Source: Alphaproteobacteria bacterium (lineage in GTDB: Bacteria; Pseudomonadota; Alphaproteobacteria; Micropepsales; Micropepsaceae). From it: a stretch of DNA of 36,120 bases. Below are positions 8,501-17,204 of the stretch, one piece after another (positions within the stretch are counted from its first letter, which is position 1; each line of letters opens with the position of its first letter). A model generated the notes under the pieces. That model saw nothing but the letters and a program-made list of their open reading frames with translations. It made no database searches and was not told where the DNA came from. The stretch lies in NCBI GenBank assembly GCA_015654705.1, contig JAATGL010000124.1:1-36120 (forward strand). The letters run 5' to 3'. A program made the translations under genes and the position numbers.

Positions 8501-11500
8501 CGTGACGGTGTCGCCGGCGGCGATCGCCGCGCCGCTGCCGAGCAGCGGAGTGATCTGCGCGGCGCTCAGGTTCAGGGTGGAGTTGGTGGCATGGAAGATG
8601 TCGATGCCGCGGGCGACGGCCGCGGCGATCTGCGCGCCGGTCATGGCTTCGATGCGGGCTTCGCTGTCCTGCACCGTGATCGTGTCGTTGGCGGCCAGCG
8701 TCAGGGCCGGAGAGATGCCTTCCACCTTGGCGACGGTGAGCGAATAGGCGTTGTCGGTGGCGTCGAGGATATCGATGCCCTTGGCGGCCAGCGCGTTGAA
8801 CTGCGCCACGCTGAGCGCGGAGATGTCCGCGCCGGTGTCGAGCAGCGTCACCGTATCGGTGGATTTCAGCGCGACGGTGCCGAGCGCCTGGAACTGTGCC
8901 GCGGTCAGCGTCAGCACGTTGTCGCTGGCGTCGAGGATGTCCACGCCTTTGGCAGCCAGCGTCGAGAAGTTGAGCGTCTGCAGGTTGGCGCCGGTGTCGA
9001 GCAGGGTGACGGTGTCCGCGCCGGTCAGCGTGACGCCGCCGAGCGCCCCGAACTGCGCGACGCTGAGCGACAGCACATTGTTGCTGGCGTCGATCTTGTC
9101 GATGTTGCCGGCGGCGAGCGCGCCGATCTGGGCGACCGTCAGCGCCGCGATATGCGCGCCCGTGTCCGCCAGCGTGACGGTGTCGGCGGCGGTGAGCGCA
9201 ACCGTGCCCAGCGCCTGGTACTTGGCGACGGTGAGCGACAGCACATTGTCGGTGGCGTCCAGCACATCGACGCCTTTTGCCGCCAGCGAGGTGAAGTCGA
9301 GGCTCGCGAGATTGGCGCCGGTATCGGCCAGCGTGACGACGTCGCCCGCGTTCAGCGCGACGGTGCCCAGCGCGTTGAACTGCGCAACGTTGAGCGTCAG
9401 CGCGTTGTCCGTCGCGTCGATGCTGTCGATGCCGTGGGCGGCGAGCTGGCCGATCTGCGTGACATTGAGAGCCCCGAGATGGGCGCCGGTATCCTTCAGC
9501 GTGATGGTGCTGGCCGGGGAGAACACGACCGCCCCCAGCTGCGTGTAACGCGCGACGCTGAGCGAAAACGCGTTCGTCACGTCGAGCACGTCGACGTTCT
9601 TGCCCGCCAGCGTCGAGAAGTTGAGCGCGGCGATATTGGTGCTCGTGTCGGAGATCGTGACGGTGTCGCCGGCGGTGAGCGCCACGGCGCCCAGCGCGCC
9701 GAACTGTGCCGCGCTGATGGTGAGCGCGTTGTCGGTCGCATCGATGGCATCGATGCCCTTGCCCGCGAGGGTCGAGAAGTCGAGCGTCTCGAGATTGGCG
9801 GCGGTGTCGGAGAGCGTCACCACATCGCCCGCAGTGAGGACGACAGTGCCGAGCGCGTTGTATTGCGCGACGGACAGGGCCAGCGTGTCGTCGGACGCGT
9901 CGATGGCGTCGACATGCAGGCCGGCGAGTTCGCCGAACTGCGCGGCCGTCATGGCGGCGATATCGGTGCCGGTGTCGGTCAGCGTGACGGTGTCGCCGGC
10001 CGCGAAGGTCGCGTTCGAGCCGAAGAGCGGGCTGATCTGGCCGATGCTCAGGTTCAGCGCGTGGGTGTCGCTCGCCGTGATGCTGGTGGCGAGCGAGGCG
10101 ATATACGCCCAGGTCGCCCCGTTCTGCGCTTCGAGCAGCGCCTCGGTGTCGGACAGGATGAGGCCGTTGCCGTTCAGCGTGAGATTGACCGTGAGGTGGT
10201 CGAGCTGGGCAAAATTCCAGGTGATGTCGCCGGATGTGTCGACGATGCCGGTGAAGCCGGCGCCGCCCATCCCGTTCAGCTGGGCGAAGCTCAGGGTGGA
10301 AAGCTGCGCGCCGGTGTCGGAGACGACGACCGAAGCATTGCTGACCAGCATGCCGTCGGAGAGGATATGCTGGGCCTGCGCGACCGTGAAGGTGAGCGCG
10401 TCGCTCGTATCGGTCGAATGGATCGCGTTCACGCCGGCGGACGCATCATTGTCGATGGCCGCGGTGGAGAGACCCTCGATGGTCGCCGCGCTGTCGGCGA
10501 GGACGAAGTAACCGCTCGCGGAGACGCTGACGCCGCCCAGCGCGTCGATCTGGGCCTGGGTAAAGTCGATGTCGCCGGTCCCGGAGAGGCTGGTGATGTT
10601 GTCGCCGGCGAGCTGGCCGATCTCGGTGACGGTAAGGGCGGAGATCGCCGTGCCGGTATCGCTGATCGCGGCGGCGTTGGTGAGCGTGAGGTCGCCGTCG
10701 TGCAGCGCGGTCTCGACGGCCCGTAATTCGGCAACCGAGATGCCGAGCGTGCCGCCGGTAGCGGTGATGGCATCGACATGGCCGGCGACGAGTTCGCCCC
10801 ACTGGCCGGCGGTGAGCCCCGCGATGGTCGAGGCGTTGTCGGTCAGTGTAACGCTGTCGGCGGAGACGAAGGTCGCGCCGTTGTCGAGAATGGCGGCGAC
10901 CTGCGCGGTGTCGAGGCTGAGCGTGCCGCCCGTGGCATGGACGATGTCCACGCCCTGGTCGACAAAGCCCTTCAGCGCGGCGGCGTTGAGCACCTCGATG
11001 TTGGCTTCGCTGTCGGAGAGTTCGATCGTGTCGGCGGGGGTGAGCGCGATGGTCGCCGTCGCCAGTGCGTTGAGCTGCGCGACGCTGAGGGTGAGCGTGC
11101 CGGTGTCGCTCGCCGCCCAGCTGTCGATCTGGCCGGACATCGCGGCGATGGCGGAGGCGTTTTCGCCGGAGAGAACGGAGGCCGTGTCCTCGAGCGTGAT
11201 GGTGTTGGCGGAATCGAGGCTGATGCTGACGGTGACGAGCGCGTTCCACTGGCTGACGGAGAGATGGCCGATGCCGTCGCCGGTCAGCGAGATCTCGTCG
11301 ATGCCGATGGCGCCCAGCGCGGCGAAGAAGTCGGACGACTGGGTGTCGAACAGCTCTTCCTGCGTGCCCGTGAGCGTAACGTGGTCGCCCGCGGCGAACA
11401 CCGTGCTGCCCGAATCGATGGCGCTGAACTCGTCGAAGGTGACGGTCAGGCTGCCGCCGGTGGAATGGATGATATCCACACCCGCGGCCGCCATGGCGCC

Positions 11501-14500
11501 GTAGCCGTCGGCGCCCAGCGCCTCGATGTTGGCTTCGCTGTCGGCGACGGTGAACGTATTGCCGGCGGCGACGGTGACGGTGCCGAGTGCGTCGAACTGC
11601 GCCACGCTGAAGGTGACCGAACCGTCGGTCGCGAAGATGTGGTCGATGCCCGAATCCGCGAGCTCGCCGAGCTGCGTGACGGTCAGCGCGTCGATATTCG
11701 CCTGCGTGTCGGCGATGGTGACGGTGTCGCCGGAGGCGGCGGACAGGGTCGTGCCGAGGAAGCCGGTGACCTGGTCGACGGTGAGGTTCAACACGCCGTC
11801 GGTCGAGGCCAACTCCTGCGCGCCCTGCGCCACCAGTGCTGCGATGTCGGCATGGCCGAGCGCCTGGATGACAGCCTGGTCGTCGTCCACGACCAGCAAG
11901 GCCGTGCTGTTGTCCGCGCCGACCGAGAGGGCGACGCCGCCGGGCAGCGCCTGCCACTGCGCGACGGACCAGTCGAGGTCGCCGCCGGAGATGACGCTGA
12001 TGGCGTCGACATTCGAGAGCGCGCCGATCTGCGTGTCGGTCAGCGCCTCGAGGTTGGAAGCCGTATCCGCGATGGTCACGGTGTCGGCGGCGGTGAAGGC
12101 CACGCCGCCGTCCAGGGCGAAGCTGTATTCGGAGACCGTCAGGGTCAGCACATCATCGGTCGCATCGAAGGTGTCGATGCCGAGCACGCCGAGGTCGCCG
12201 GTCCCGCCCTGGACGTGATCGATGAAGGCGGCGATGTTCGCGCCGGTGTCGGCCACGGTGACCGCGTCGCCCGCGGCGAAGGCCGCGCCGCTGTCGAAGA
12301 CGCCCGCAGCTTCCGTCCCGGTGACCGAGAGCGTGCCGTCCGTGGCGTGGATGATGTCGACGCCGTTGGCGGAAAGCGCGCCGGAGATCGAGTTCGAATC
12401 GGCGAAGCCGCCGAGATAGCTGGTCAGGTTCGCGGCGGTGTCGGCGATGGTGACGGTGTCGCTGCCGGTCAGGCCCGTGCTGCCGAGCGCGGAATATTGT
12501 GCCGTGGTCAGCGAGAGCGCATCGTCGGTGGAATCGATCGTGGTGATGCCGTGGGCGGCGAAGGTCGAGAAGTCGCTCACCGCCTCGATGTTCGCGGCGC
12601 TGTCGGAGACAGTGACATCGGTCGAGGTCCAGACGGCCGCGCCCATCGCCTCAAGCTTGGCCACGTTCCAGGTGACGCTTTCCTGGCCCGGCGGCTGGCC
12701 TTCGAAGACTTCCGCGCCTTCGGCGACGAAATTGGCGACCTGCGCGGCGGTGACGGCGCTGAGATTGGCGCCGGAATCGAACACGAAGTTGAGGCCCCCG
12801 ATGTGCTGATAGTTGTCGATGGTGACGGCGGTCGTCAGTGCGTTCCACTGCGCCACGTTCCAGATGACTTCGTTGAAGCCGTCGGCGTCGAGCACGTGAT
12901 CGACATGGTTGGTCGCGAACGAGGCGATCTCCGTGGTCGAGAGGTCGTCGACATTGCCGGTGACGGTGACGGTGTCGCCCGTGGTGAACGCCACCACGCC
13001 GGCGACGTCTTCATACTGGCCGAGCGAGATCGACAGCGTGTTGTCGGTGGCGTCGATCGTATCGATCTGGAGGCCGCCGAGCTGGGAGAAGTCCAAGGAC
13101 TCGATATTGGCGCCCGTGTCGGCGAGCGTGACGGTATCGCCGGAGGCGAACACCGCGCCGGCGCCGGCGACGTGGTTGACCGCATTGGCATCGATCGAGA
13201 TCGCGCCGCCAGTGGCGTGGATCGTGTCCACGCCATTGCTGGAGAGCGCCTCGCTCGCGCCGCTGCCGTCGAGATAGGTGTTGAGGTTGGCCGCGGTGTC
13301 GGCGAGCGTGACGGCGTCGGAGCCGGTCAGCGTCGTGGTGCCCAGGCCGCTGAACTGGGCGACCGTCAGCGTCAGTGTGTCGTCGGTGGAATCGATCGAA
13401 TCGATCTTATGTGCCGCGAAGATCGAGAAGTCGGTGACCGCCTCGATGTTCGCCGCCGAGTCCACCACGCTGACATTGGTTTCGTCGCTGAACACCGAGC
13501 CACCCATCGCCTCGGTGTTGGTGACGGTCCAGGACACGAGCGACTCGTCGCCGGCGGGCGAGACTTCCCACGTCTGCGCGCCTTCGGCGACGAAATCCGC
13601 GACCTGCGTGGCGGTGACGGCCGAGAGCTCGGACGCCCCGTCGAACACGAAGTTGAGGCCCGCGATGTGCTGGTAGTTGTCGACGGTGACGTTTGTGGCG
13701 AGCGCGTCCCACTGCGCCACGGTCCAGATCACCTCGCTGAAGCCGTCATTGTCGAGCAGATGATCGACATGGTTCGTGCCGAACGCCGCGATGTCGGTCG
13801 TCGACAGATCGTCGAGGTTGCCGGTGACGGTGACGTTGTCGCCCGCGGCGAGCGCGACCGTGCCGGCGATGGCGTTGTACTGATCGAGCGAGATCGACAG
13901 CGTGTTGTCGGTGGCGTCGATACCGTCGATATGGATGCCCGCCAGCGTCGAGAAGTTCAGCGCGGCGATGTTGGCGCCCGTGTCGGCGAGCGTGACGGTG
14001 TCGCCGGAGGCGAACACCGCGCCGGTGCCGATGACGCTGTTGACCGCCTGCGCATCGACCGAGAGCGTGCCGCCGGTGGCGTGGATGGTGTCGACGCCAT
14101 TGTCGAAAAGCGCGGCGTTCGCGTTCGCGCCATCGAGGAAGGCGTCGAGATCGCTCGCCGTGTCGGCAAGCGTGACGGCGTCGGCGTCCGTCAGATGCAC
14201 GGTGCCAAGCGCGGAGAGTTGCGCGGCATCGAGCGTCAGCGCGTCGTCGCTGGCGTCGATGGTGGCGAAGCCGGCCGCGGCGAGCTGGCCGAGTTGCGTG
14301 GCCGTGAGACCGGCGATGTTGGCGCCGGTGTCGACCAGCGTGGCGGTATCGCCGGACGCGATGGAAAGGCCGGTACCGAGGAAGCCTTCGGCCTGGCTGA
14401 CGCTGAGATTGAGTGTGCCGTTGGTGGCGTCGAGTTCCTGCGCGCCGCTGGCGGCGAGCGCGCCGAGTTGCGTGCCGGTGAGCGCCTCGATATTGGATTC

Positions 14501-17116
14501 GCTGTCGCTGACGACAAGCGCGTTGCCGGCGTCGCTGATCGACACGCCGCCCGGCAGCGCCTGCCACTGCGCCACGCTCCAGTCGAGATCGCCACCCGAA
14601 GTAACGGACACGGCATCGACAAGGTTGGCGGACAGCGCACCAATCTGGACGGCCGTCAACGCCGCCACATTGGCCTCGGTGTCCGCGATGGTCACAGTGT
14701 CGGCGGCCGTCAGCGCGACGTTGCCGGCGATGTCCAGATATTCGGCGGCCGTCAGGTTGAGGGCGTTGTCCGTCGCGTCGATGATGTCGATGCCGAGCGT
14801 GCCGGGATGACCGCCATGGCTCAAGATATTCGACAGGGCTACGGCGATCGTGTCGCCGGTGTCTGCGAGGGTGACGGTGTCGGCCGAAAGGAATGTCGCG
14901 CCGCCGTCAAACACGCCGAGCGCAGCCAGACCGTTCACGCTCAGCGAACCGCCGGTGGCGTGAACGCTGTCGACGCCGTTGTCCGAGAGCGCGGTGCCGA
15001 GCGCGCTGCCGGACCCGAAGCCGGCGAAATAGGTTGTGAGATTGCTGGCGGCATCCGCGAGCGTCACGGCGTCCGCGGTCGTCAGATGCGTGGTGCCGAG
15101 GCCCGAATATTGCGAGACCGTGAGCGACAGCGCGTTGTCGGAGGACTTGATCGTGTCGACGCCATGGGTCGCGAAGGTCGTGAAGTCGGAGACGGCCTGG
15201 ATGTCGGCTGCGCTGTCGGTCAGCGTGACGTTGCTGGCGGCGGTGAAATGCACCGCGCCGAGGTCGGCGACGTTCTGCACGGTCAGGCCGGTATAGGCGT
15301 TGGTCGAATTCAGGAAGTCGACATTCGCGCCGGCCAGCGCGGAGAAGGTCAGCCCCGAAAGATGCGCCGCCGTATCGGAGATCGTGACGGTGTCGGCCGC
15401 CGTCAGCATGACGGTGCCCAGGGCGGCGAACTGCGTGGCGTTGATCGTCAGCGTGTTGTTGCTGGCGTCGATTACGTCGACGCCGTGCGTCGCGAAGGTC
15501 GCGAAATTGGCGACGGCGGCGATGTGCGCGCCGGTGTCGGCCAATTTGACGGCGCTGGCGGCGGTGAAGACCACGGTGCCGAGATTGGTGATGTCGTTGA
15601 CTGTGACGCTGATCGCCGTGGTGGCGTCGAGGAAATCGATGCCGGCGGCGGCCAGCGTCGCGTAGTTCGGTCCGCCGACGATGTTGGCGGCGGTGTCGGA
15701 GATCGTGACCGTGTCGGCACCCGTGAGCGTCGTCGTGCCCAGCGCCTGGAACTGCGCCTCGGAGATCGTCAGCACATCGTCGCTGGCATCCAGCGTGTCG
15801 ACGCCATGCGCCGCGAAGGTCGAGAAGTCGGAGACGCTGGCGATATTGGCACCGGTATCGGTCAGCGTGACGGCGCTGGCGGCGGTGAACGCCACCGTGC
15901 CGAGCGCCGCAAGGTCCGAAACCGTGAGCGTCGTATAGGCCGTCGTGGAATCGAGGAAATCGACATGCGCGGAAGCCAGATCGGCGAAGCCGAGGGTCGC
16001 GATATTGGCCGCGGTATCGGAGACCGTGACGGTGTCGCCCGCGGCGAGCGTGATATTCTTGCCTTCCAGGGCCTGGAACTGGTCGACGCCGATCGTCAGC
16101 ACATCATCGGTCGCATCGAAGGCGTCGACATTGACCAGGCTGTTGATGTCGGCGGCCGTCAGCCCGGCGAGGTTGGCGCCGCTGTCGGCCAGCGTGACGG
16201 TGTCCGTGGGGGTCAGCGCGATATTGTCGGCAATGGTCTCGTTATATTGGGCGACGGTGAAGGCGATCGCGTCGTCGGTCGCATCGAGGATGTCGACGCC
16301 GCCGGTGGCGAGCGCGTCGATGTCGGTGGCCCCGAGGCTGGAGATCGCGGCACCGGTGTCGGCGAGCGTGACGGTGTCGGACTGCGTCAGCGTCACGGTG
16401 CCGAGCGCGTTGAACTCCGCAAGGCTGATCGTCAGCACATTGTCCGTGGCGTCGATATGATCGACGCCGCCGGCCCCGAGGTTGCCGATGTCGTCGACCG
16501 AAAGCGCCTCGAGATTCGCGCCGGTGTCGGCGAGGGTGACATCGTCGCCGGCGGTGAGCGCGACGGTGCCGAGCGCCTGGTACTGCGCGACGCTGAGCGA
16601 GAGCGCGTCATCGGTCGCGTCCAGGTGATCGACGCCCAGGATGCTGAGCGAGGCGATCTGTCCGGCGTCCATCGAAGCGAGATTGGCGCCGGTGTCGGCG
16701 ATGGTGAAGTCGGCGCTGGCGTCCACGCTCATCGCGCCGAGCGCGCCGAACTGGGCCACGCTCAGGGCGAGCATGCCGTCGGTCGGGTTGACGACGGCGA
16801 CGCCTTCGGCGGCGATCTGGCCGATCTGAGAGGCGGAAATCGCCGCGATATCGGCGCCGGTATCGGCCATGATCGCGAAAGTATCGGGATCGATGGCGAC
16901 GGGGCCGGTAATAAGGTGCGCGTACTGATCGGCGGTCCAGCTCAAAACGCCGTCCGTGGCGCTGATCACGTCCACATTGTTGGTTGCCAGCCCGTCTATC
17001 TGCGAATCGGTCAAGGCATCCAGAACGGAAGAATCGTCTGCCAGCGTCACGAAATCGGACGCGTTGAACGGCGCTTCGGACAGATAGGTCGCGAAATCGA
17101 CAGTGATATCCGACAT
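4880..17116 (-). CDS. giant tandem-repeat RTX protein, 4078 residues, predicted type I secretion substrate
   Basis: One uninterrupted frame. After about 21 leader residues (no Sec signal peptide) come about 67 units averaging 57 residues (residues 22-3862). The consensus unit reads roughly: T-V-T-L-A-D-T-G-A-N-I, a short helix A-L-T-x-x-Q-I, G-V-D-x-I-D-A-T-D-N, x-L-x-L-S-V-A-Q-Y, A-L-G-T-V-x-L-T-A-x-D. The last 216 residues hold glycine-aspartate RTX nonapeptides and end in A-G-D-F-V-L, a usual type I secretion terminus. I see no cysteine and only a few dozen Lys/Arg, so the protein is strongly acidic, consistent with an extracellular, calcium-stabilised filament, adhesin or surface-layer protein. 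The ATG at 17116 has AAGGGA eight bases upstream. There is no N-terminal retention module like that of LapA, and no ABC transporter or membrane-fusion gene in the window. The array resembles repeats called beta-strand repeat or calcium-binding proteins in other alphaproteobacteria; no function is known to me. Confidence 0.9.
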   Translation of the reverse strand: MSDITVDFATYLSEAPFNASDFVTLADDSSVLDALTDSQIDGLATNNVDVISATDGVLSWTADQYAHLITGPVAIDPDTFAIMADTGADIAAISASQIGQIAAEGVAVVNPTDGMLALSVAQFGALGAMSVDASADFTIADTGANLASMDAGQIASLSILGVDHLDATDDALSLSVAQYQALGTVALTAGDDVTLADTGANLEALSVDDIGNLGAGGVDHIDATDNVLTISLAEFNALGTVTLTQSDTVTLADTGAAISSLGATDIDALATGGVDILDATDDAIAFTVAQYNETIADNIALTPTDTVTLADSGANLAGLTAADINSLVNVDAFDATDDVLTIGVDQFQALEGKNITLAAGDTVTVSDTAANIATLGFADLASAHVDFLDSTTAYTTLTVSDLAALGTVAFTAASAVTLTDTGANIASVSDFSTFAAHGVDTLDASDDVLTISEAQFQALGTTTLTGADTVTISDTAANIVGGPNYATLAAAGIDFLDATTAISVTVNDITNLGTVVFTAASAVKLADTGAHIAAVANFATFATHGVDVIDASNNTLTINATQFAALGTVMLTAADTVTISDTAAHLSGLTFSALAGANVDFLNSTNAYTGLTVQNVADLGAVHFTAASNVTLTDSAADIQAVSDFTTFATHGVDTIKSSDNALSLTVSQYSGLGTTHLTTADAVTLADAASNLTTYFAGFGSGSALGTALSDNGVDSVHATGGSLSVNGLAALGVFDGGATFLSADTVTLADTGDTIAVALSNILSHGGHPGTLGIDIIDATDNALNLTAAEYLDIAGNVALTAADTVTIADTEANVAALTAVQIGALSANLVDAVSVTSGGDLDWSVAQWQALPGGVSISDAGNALVVSDSESNIEALTGTQLGALAASGAQELDATNGTLNLSVSQAEGFLGTGLSIASGDTATLVDTGANIAGLTATQLGQLAAAGFATIDASDDALTLDAAQLSALGTVHLTDADAVTLADTASDLDAFLDGANANAALFDNGVDTIHATGGTLSVDAQAVNSVIGTGAVFASGDTVTLADTGANIAALNFSTLAGIHIDGIDATDNTLSISLDQYNAIAGTVALAAGDNVTVTGNLDDLSTTDIAAFGTNHVDHLLDNDGFSEVIWTVAQWDALATNVTVDNYQHIAGLNFVFDGASELSAVTATQVADFVAEGAQTWEVSPAGDESLVSWTVTNTEAMGGSVFSDETNVSVVDSAANIEAVTDFSIFAAHKIDSIDSTDDTLTLTVAQFSGLGTTTLTGSDAVTLADTAANLNTYLDGSGASEALSSNGVDTIHATGGAISIDANAVNHVAGAGAVFASGDTVTLADTGANIESLDFSQLGGLQIDTIDATDNTLSISLGQYEDVAGVVAFTTGDTVTVTGNVDDLSTTEIASFATNHVDHVLDADGFNEVIWNVAQWNALTTAVTIDNYQHIGGLNFVFDSGANLSAVTAAQVANFVAEGAEVFEGQPPGQESVTWNVAKLEAMGAAVWTSTDVTVSDSAANIEAVSDFSTFAAHGITTIDSTDDALSLTTAQYSALGSTGLTGSDTVTIADTAANLTSYLGGFADSNSISGALSANGVDIIHATDGTLSVTGTEAAGVFDSGAAFAAGDAVTVADTGANIAAFIDHVQGGTGDLGVLGIDTFDATDDVLTLTVSEYSFALDGGVAFTAADTVTIADTASNLEALTDTQIGALSNVDAISVISGGDLDWSVAQWQALPGGVALSVGADNSTALLVVDDDQAVIQALGHADIAALVAQGAQELASTDGVLNLTVDQVTGFLGTTLSAASGDTVTIADTQANIDALTVTQLGELADSGIDHIFATDGSVTFSVAQFDALGTVTVAAGNTFTVADSEANIEALGADGYGAMAAAGVDIIHSTGGSLTVTFDEFSAIDSGSTVFAAGDHVTLTGTQEELFDTQSSDFFAALGAIGIDEISLTGDGIGHLSVSQWNALVTVSISLDSANTITLEDTASVLSGENASAIAAMSGQIDSWAASDTGTLTLSVAQLNALATATIALTPADTIELSDSEANIEVLNAAALKGFVDQGVDIVHATGGTLSLDTAQVAAILDNGATFVSADSVTLTDNASTIAGLTAGQWGELVAGHVDAITATGGTLGISVAELRAVETALHDGDLTLTNAAAISDTGTAISALTVTEIGQLAGDNITSLSGTGDIDFTQAQIDALGGVSVSASGYFVLADSAATIEGLSTAAIDNDASAGVNAIHSTDTSDALTFTVAQAQHILSDGMLVSNASVVVSDTGAQLSTLSFAQLNGMGGAGFTGIVDTSGDITWNFAQLDHLTVNLTLNGNGLILSDTEALLEAQNGATWAYIASLATSITASDTHALNLSIGQISPLFGSNATFAAGDTVTLTDTGTDIAAMTAAQFGELAGLHVDAIDASDDTLALSVAQYNALGTVVLTAGDVVTLSDTAANLETLDFSTLAGKGIDAIDATDNALTISAAQFGALGAVALTAGDTVTISDTSTNIAALNFSTLAGKNVDVLDVTNAFSLSVARYTQLGAVVFSPASTITLKDTGAHLGALNVTQIGQLAAHGIDSIDATDNALTLNVAQFNALGTVALNAGDVVTLADTGANLASLDFTSLAAKGVDVLDATDNVLSLTVAKYQALGTVALTAADTVTLADTGAHIAALTVAQIGALAAGNIDKIDASNNVLSLSVAQFGALGGVTLTGADTVTLLDTGANLQTLNFSTLAAKGVDILDASDNVLTLTAAQFQALGTVALKSTDTVTLLDTGADISALSVAQFNALAAKGIDILDATDNAYSLTVAKVEGISPALTLAANDTITVQDSEARIEAMTGAQIAAAVARGIDIFHATNSTLNLSAAQITPLLGSGAAIAAGDTVTLVDTSANIQALSAVQIGELAAAGVDKIDATDNAVTLNIAQYEALGSVQLSAGDLNTLADADNPGLVDLSTTVIAGLGSNHISHIHGTSTFEWNMAQWSALASNITIDTAVGLVRLYDTVANIESLTPTQIATFHTEGLAQLEIATSGAGSELDFSVAQTSAITTAGLTFSTDNASTANPIITDTGAAIAAMTTTQIAAAASDGFTAVNATDDALTFSVAQFTAMGAMSFTGADTVTITDTEASIEALTNGQLASMASKQVDVIHASGGILNMTTAQVGALLATATHFAAGDTVTLVDTGAAIAQLGSAQIGVLAAAGIDSIDASDDTLTLNLAQYGALGTVMLTQADTVTIQDDNGSLTSLSVAEIQALSSNGVDVLESTNGNFSFSVAQTEALIHQTGGGHVSLTTGDTFYVNDTGANISTLTADDLTALGALGAHTVDLLGTGTITINLAFYNAAVAAGVTLDAGDTVTLADTGAALRGLSTTALAALGANGIDAIHATNNAVSFSQAQLDALATASVALTAADTVTFADSATHLQALTAAQITAYIAQGVDVFHTNSGSILVFSESQAAAVLDSTASFMDSDAVTLADTAANLQNLSATELGLLASKGVDIIQITSGTLQLSVADYAALGAFPIVGGTVSLVDTGANIATLTAAQLAALTGTGITLIDATDDALSLTAAQASAVLHQTGSGTVAFGASDTVTIADTGSAIAGMSVADLTGLGSNGAGHVVLDASDNALTITAAQYGAITGSSVALTAADTITLTDTGADLAALNTSQIAALGTNHVDAIDATDNAITFTLAQLGAFQTANVALTAADTITLADTEANIEALTGSRLAAYVAQGVDSIDALNGVLNLGKAQVAGVIATSASFQADNTVTLLDTGANIGSLSVAQFARLSAHGVDFIDASDNALSLSTAQYMNLGTTQLTQADTVTLADTGANLAHLTTAQLQQLAISGVDKIDATDNAVTFTLDGYNALGSVQLAANDVITVNGTAGADTFQGRDGTQVLNGFGGDDTFAVGVGNHTLNGGAGNDTVSYSAAAAGVTINLGTGVATTGAWTDSLSAIENATGSSLHDVITGSDGVNTINGGGGDDTLIGGGKADILTGGAGADTFVYQSTSDSTRTQSDTITDFSHAEGDKIDVSAIADFTFVDHLTHHADQLAVIDMGGGLYQVVGDVNGDGTADFAILVHSSTALVAGDFVL
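8855..9991 (-). repeat. most homogeneous stretch of the array (units 42-48), alternating 53- and 56-residue units
   Basis: Units 42-48 are nearest to consensus and tend to alternate between a 56-residue form (with A-x-Q-I-G-x-L-A-x-x) and a 53-residue form (with F-S-T-L-A-x-K-G-V/I-D). Pairs 45-46 and 47-48 look like copies of one two-unit block, suggesting that recent growth here added units two at a time. It contrasts with the more diverged units on both sides. Confidence 0.6.
11558..12457 (-). repeat. super-repeat A' (units 28-32), second copy of block A
   Basis: Residues 1554-1853. Its unit order and unusual units match those of block A at 14180-15070: a long-loop unit with N-G-V-D-x-x-H-A-T, a unit with L-G-I-D-x-x-D-A-T-D, a unit with G-G-D-L-D-W-S-V-A-Q-W, and a unit with A-Q-E-L-x-x-T. 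The copies are clearly diverged in sequence, so the duplication is old. Confidence 0.7.
12458..13315 (-). repeat. super-repeat B' (units 23-27), second copy of block B
   Basis: Residues 1268-1553. It shares with block B the same series of five units, including N-V/L-D-D-L-S-T-T, the N-H-V-D-H segment, E-V-I-W-x-V-A-Q-W and G-L-N-F-V-F-D. It is directly adjacent to block B, so the pair is a tandem duplication of about 860 bases. Confidence 0.75.
13316..14179 (-). repeat. super-repeat B (units 18-22)
   Basis: Residues 980-1267. Five units of 60, 54, 56, 64 and 54 residues; block B' has 60, 54, 56, 62 and 54. The near-identical length series and shared variant motifs make a block duplication much more likely than independent drift. 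Confidence 0.75.
14180..15070 (-). repeat. super-repeat A (units 13-17)
   Basis: Residues 683-979. Five units of 64, 60, 59, 58 and 56 residues; block A' has 64, 61, 60, 59 and 56. Blocks A and A' flank the B-B' tandem, giving the order A-B-B'-A' along the protein. All four have the same orientation because they are in one reading frame. Confidence 0.7.
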
Positions 17117-17188
17117 GGTGACAGTCCCTTCAGTTGTTTCAAAACCCGCCCACGTGCGCCAACGCCCTGGCGCCCGTCATTAAAATCC

Positions 17189-17204
17189 GATCGACCTTTC
17201 GATC
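17189..17204. promoter_or_regulatory. inverted repeat GATCGA-CCTT-TCGATC in the giant gene's leader
   Basis: A perfect 6+6 inverted repeat with a 4-base spacer about 75 bases upstream of the giant gene's start codon. It overlaps the first of two direct repeats that also carry TCGAT. It could be an operator or a small leader hairpin. Confidence 0.4.

Larger units (their letters stand above)
5531..17053 (-). repeat. array of about 67 coding repeats, mean unit about 57 residues (about 172 bases)
   Basis: I cut the protein at each T-V-T-L-A-D-T-G-A-like motif and counted about 67 units spanning residues 22-3862, with lengths of 52 to 65 residues. Most are 53, 54, 56 or 58 residues long. The most conserved positions are D-T in the A-D-T-G-A motif, the D-A-T-D turn, the S-V-A-Q strand/helix start and the terminal acidic residue of each unit. 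Several units are variant: those with W-S-V-A-Q-W (units 15 and 30), N-V-T-V-T-G (20 and 25) and long loops (13, 21, 28). The count is by eye and may be off by one or two. Confidence 0.88.

Noticed and set aside
5531-17053. CRISPR-like or non-coding satellite array
   Set aside because: The repeat period of about 172 bases keeps a single reading frame through about 67 units with protein-level conservation. Repeats are degenerate at DNA level and there are no spacers.
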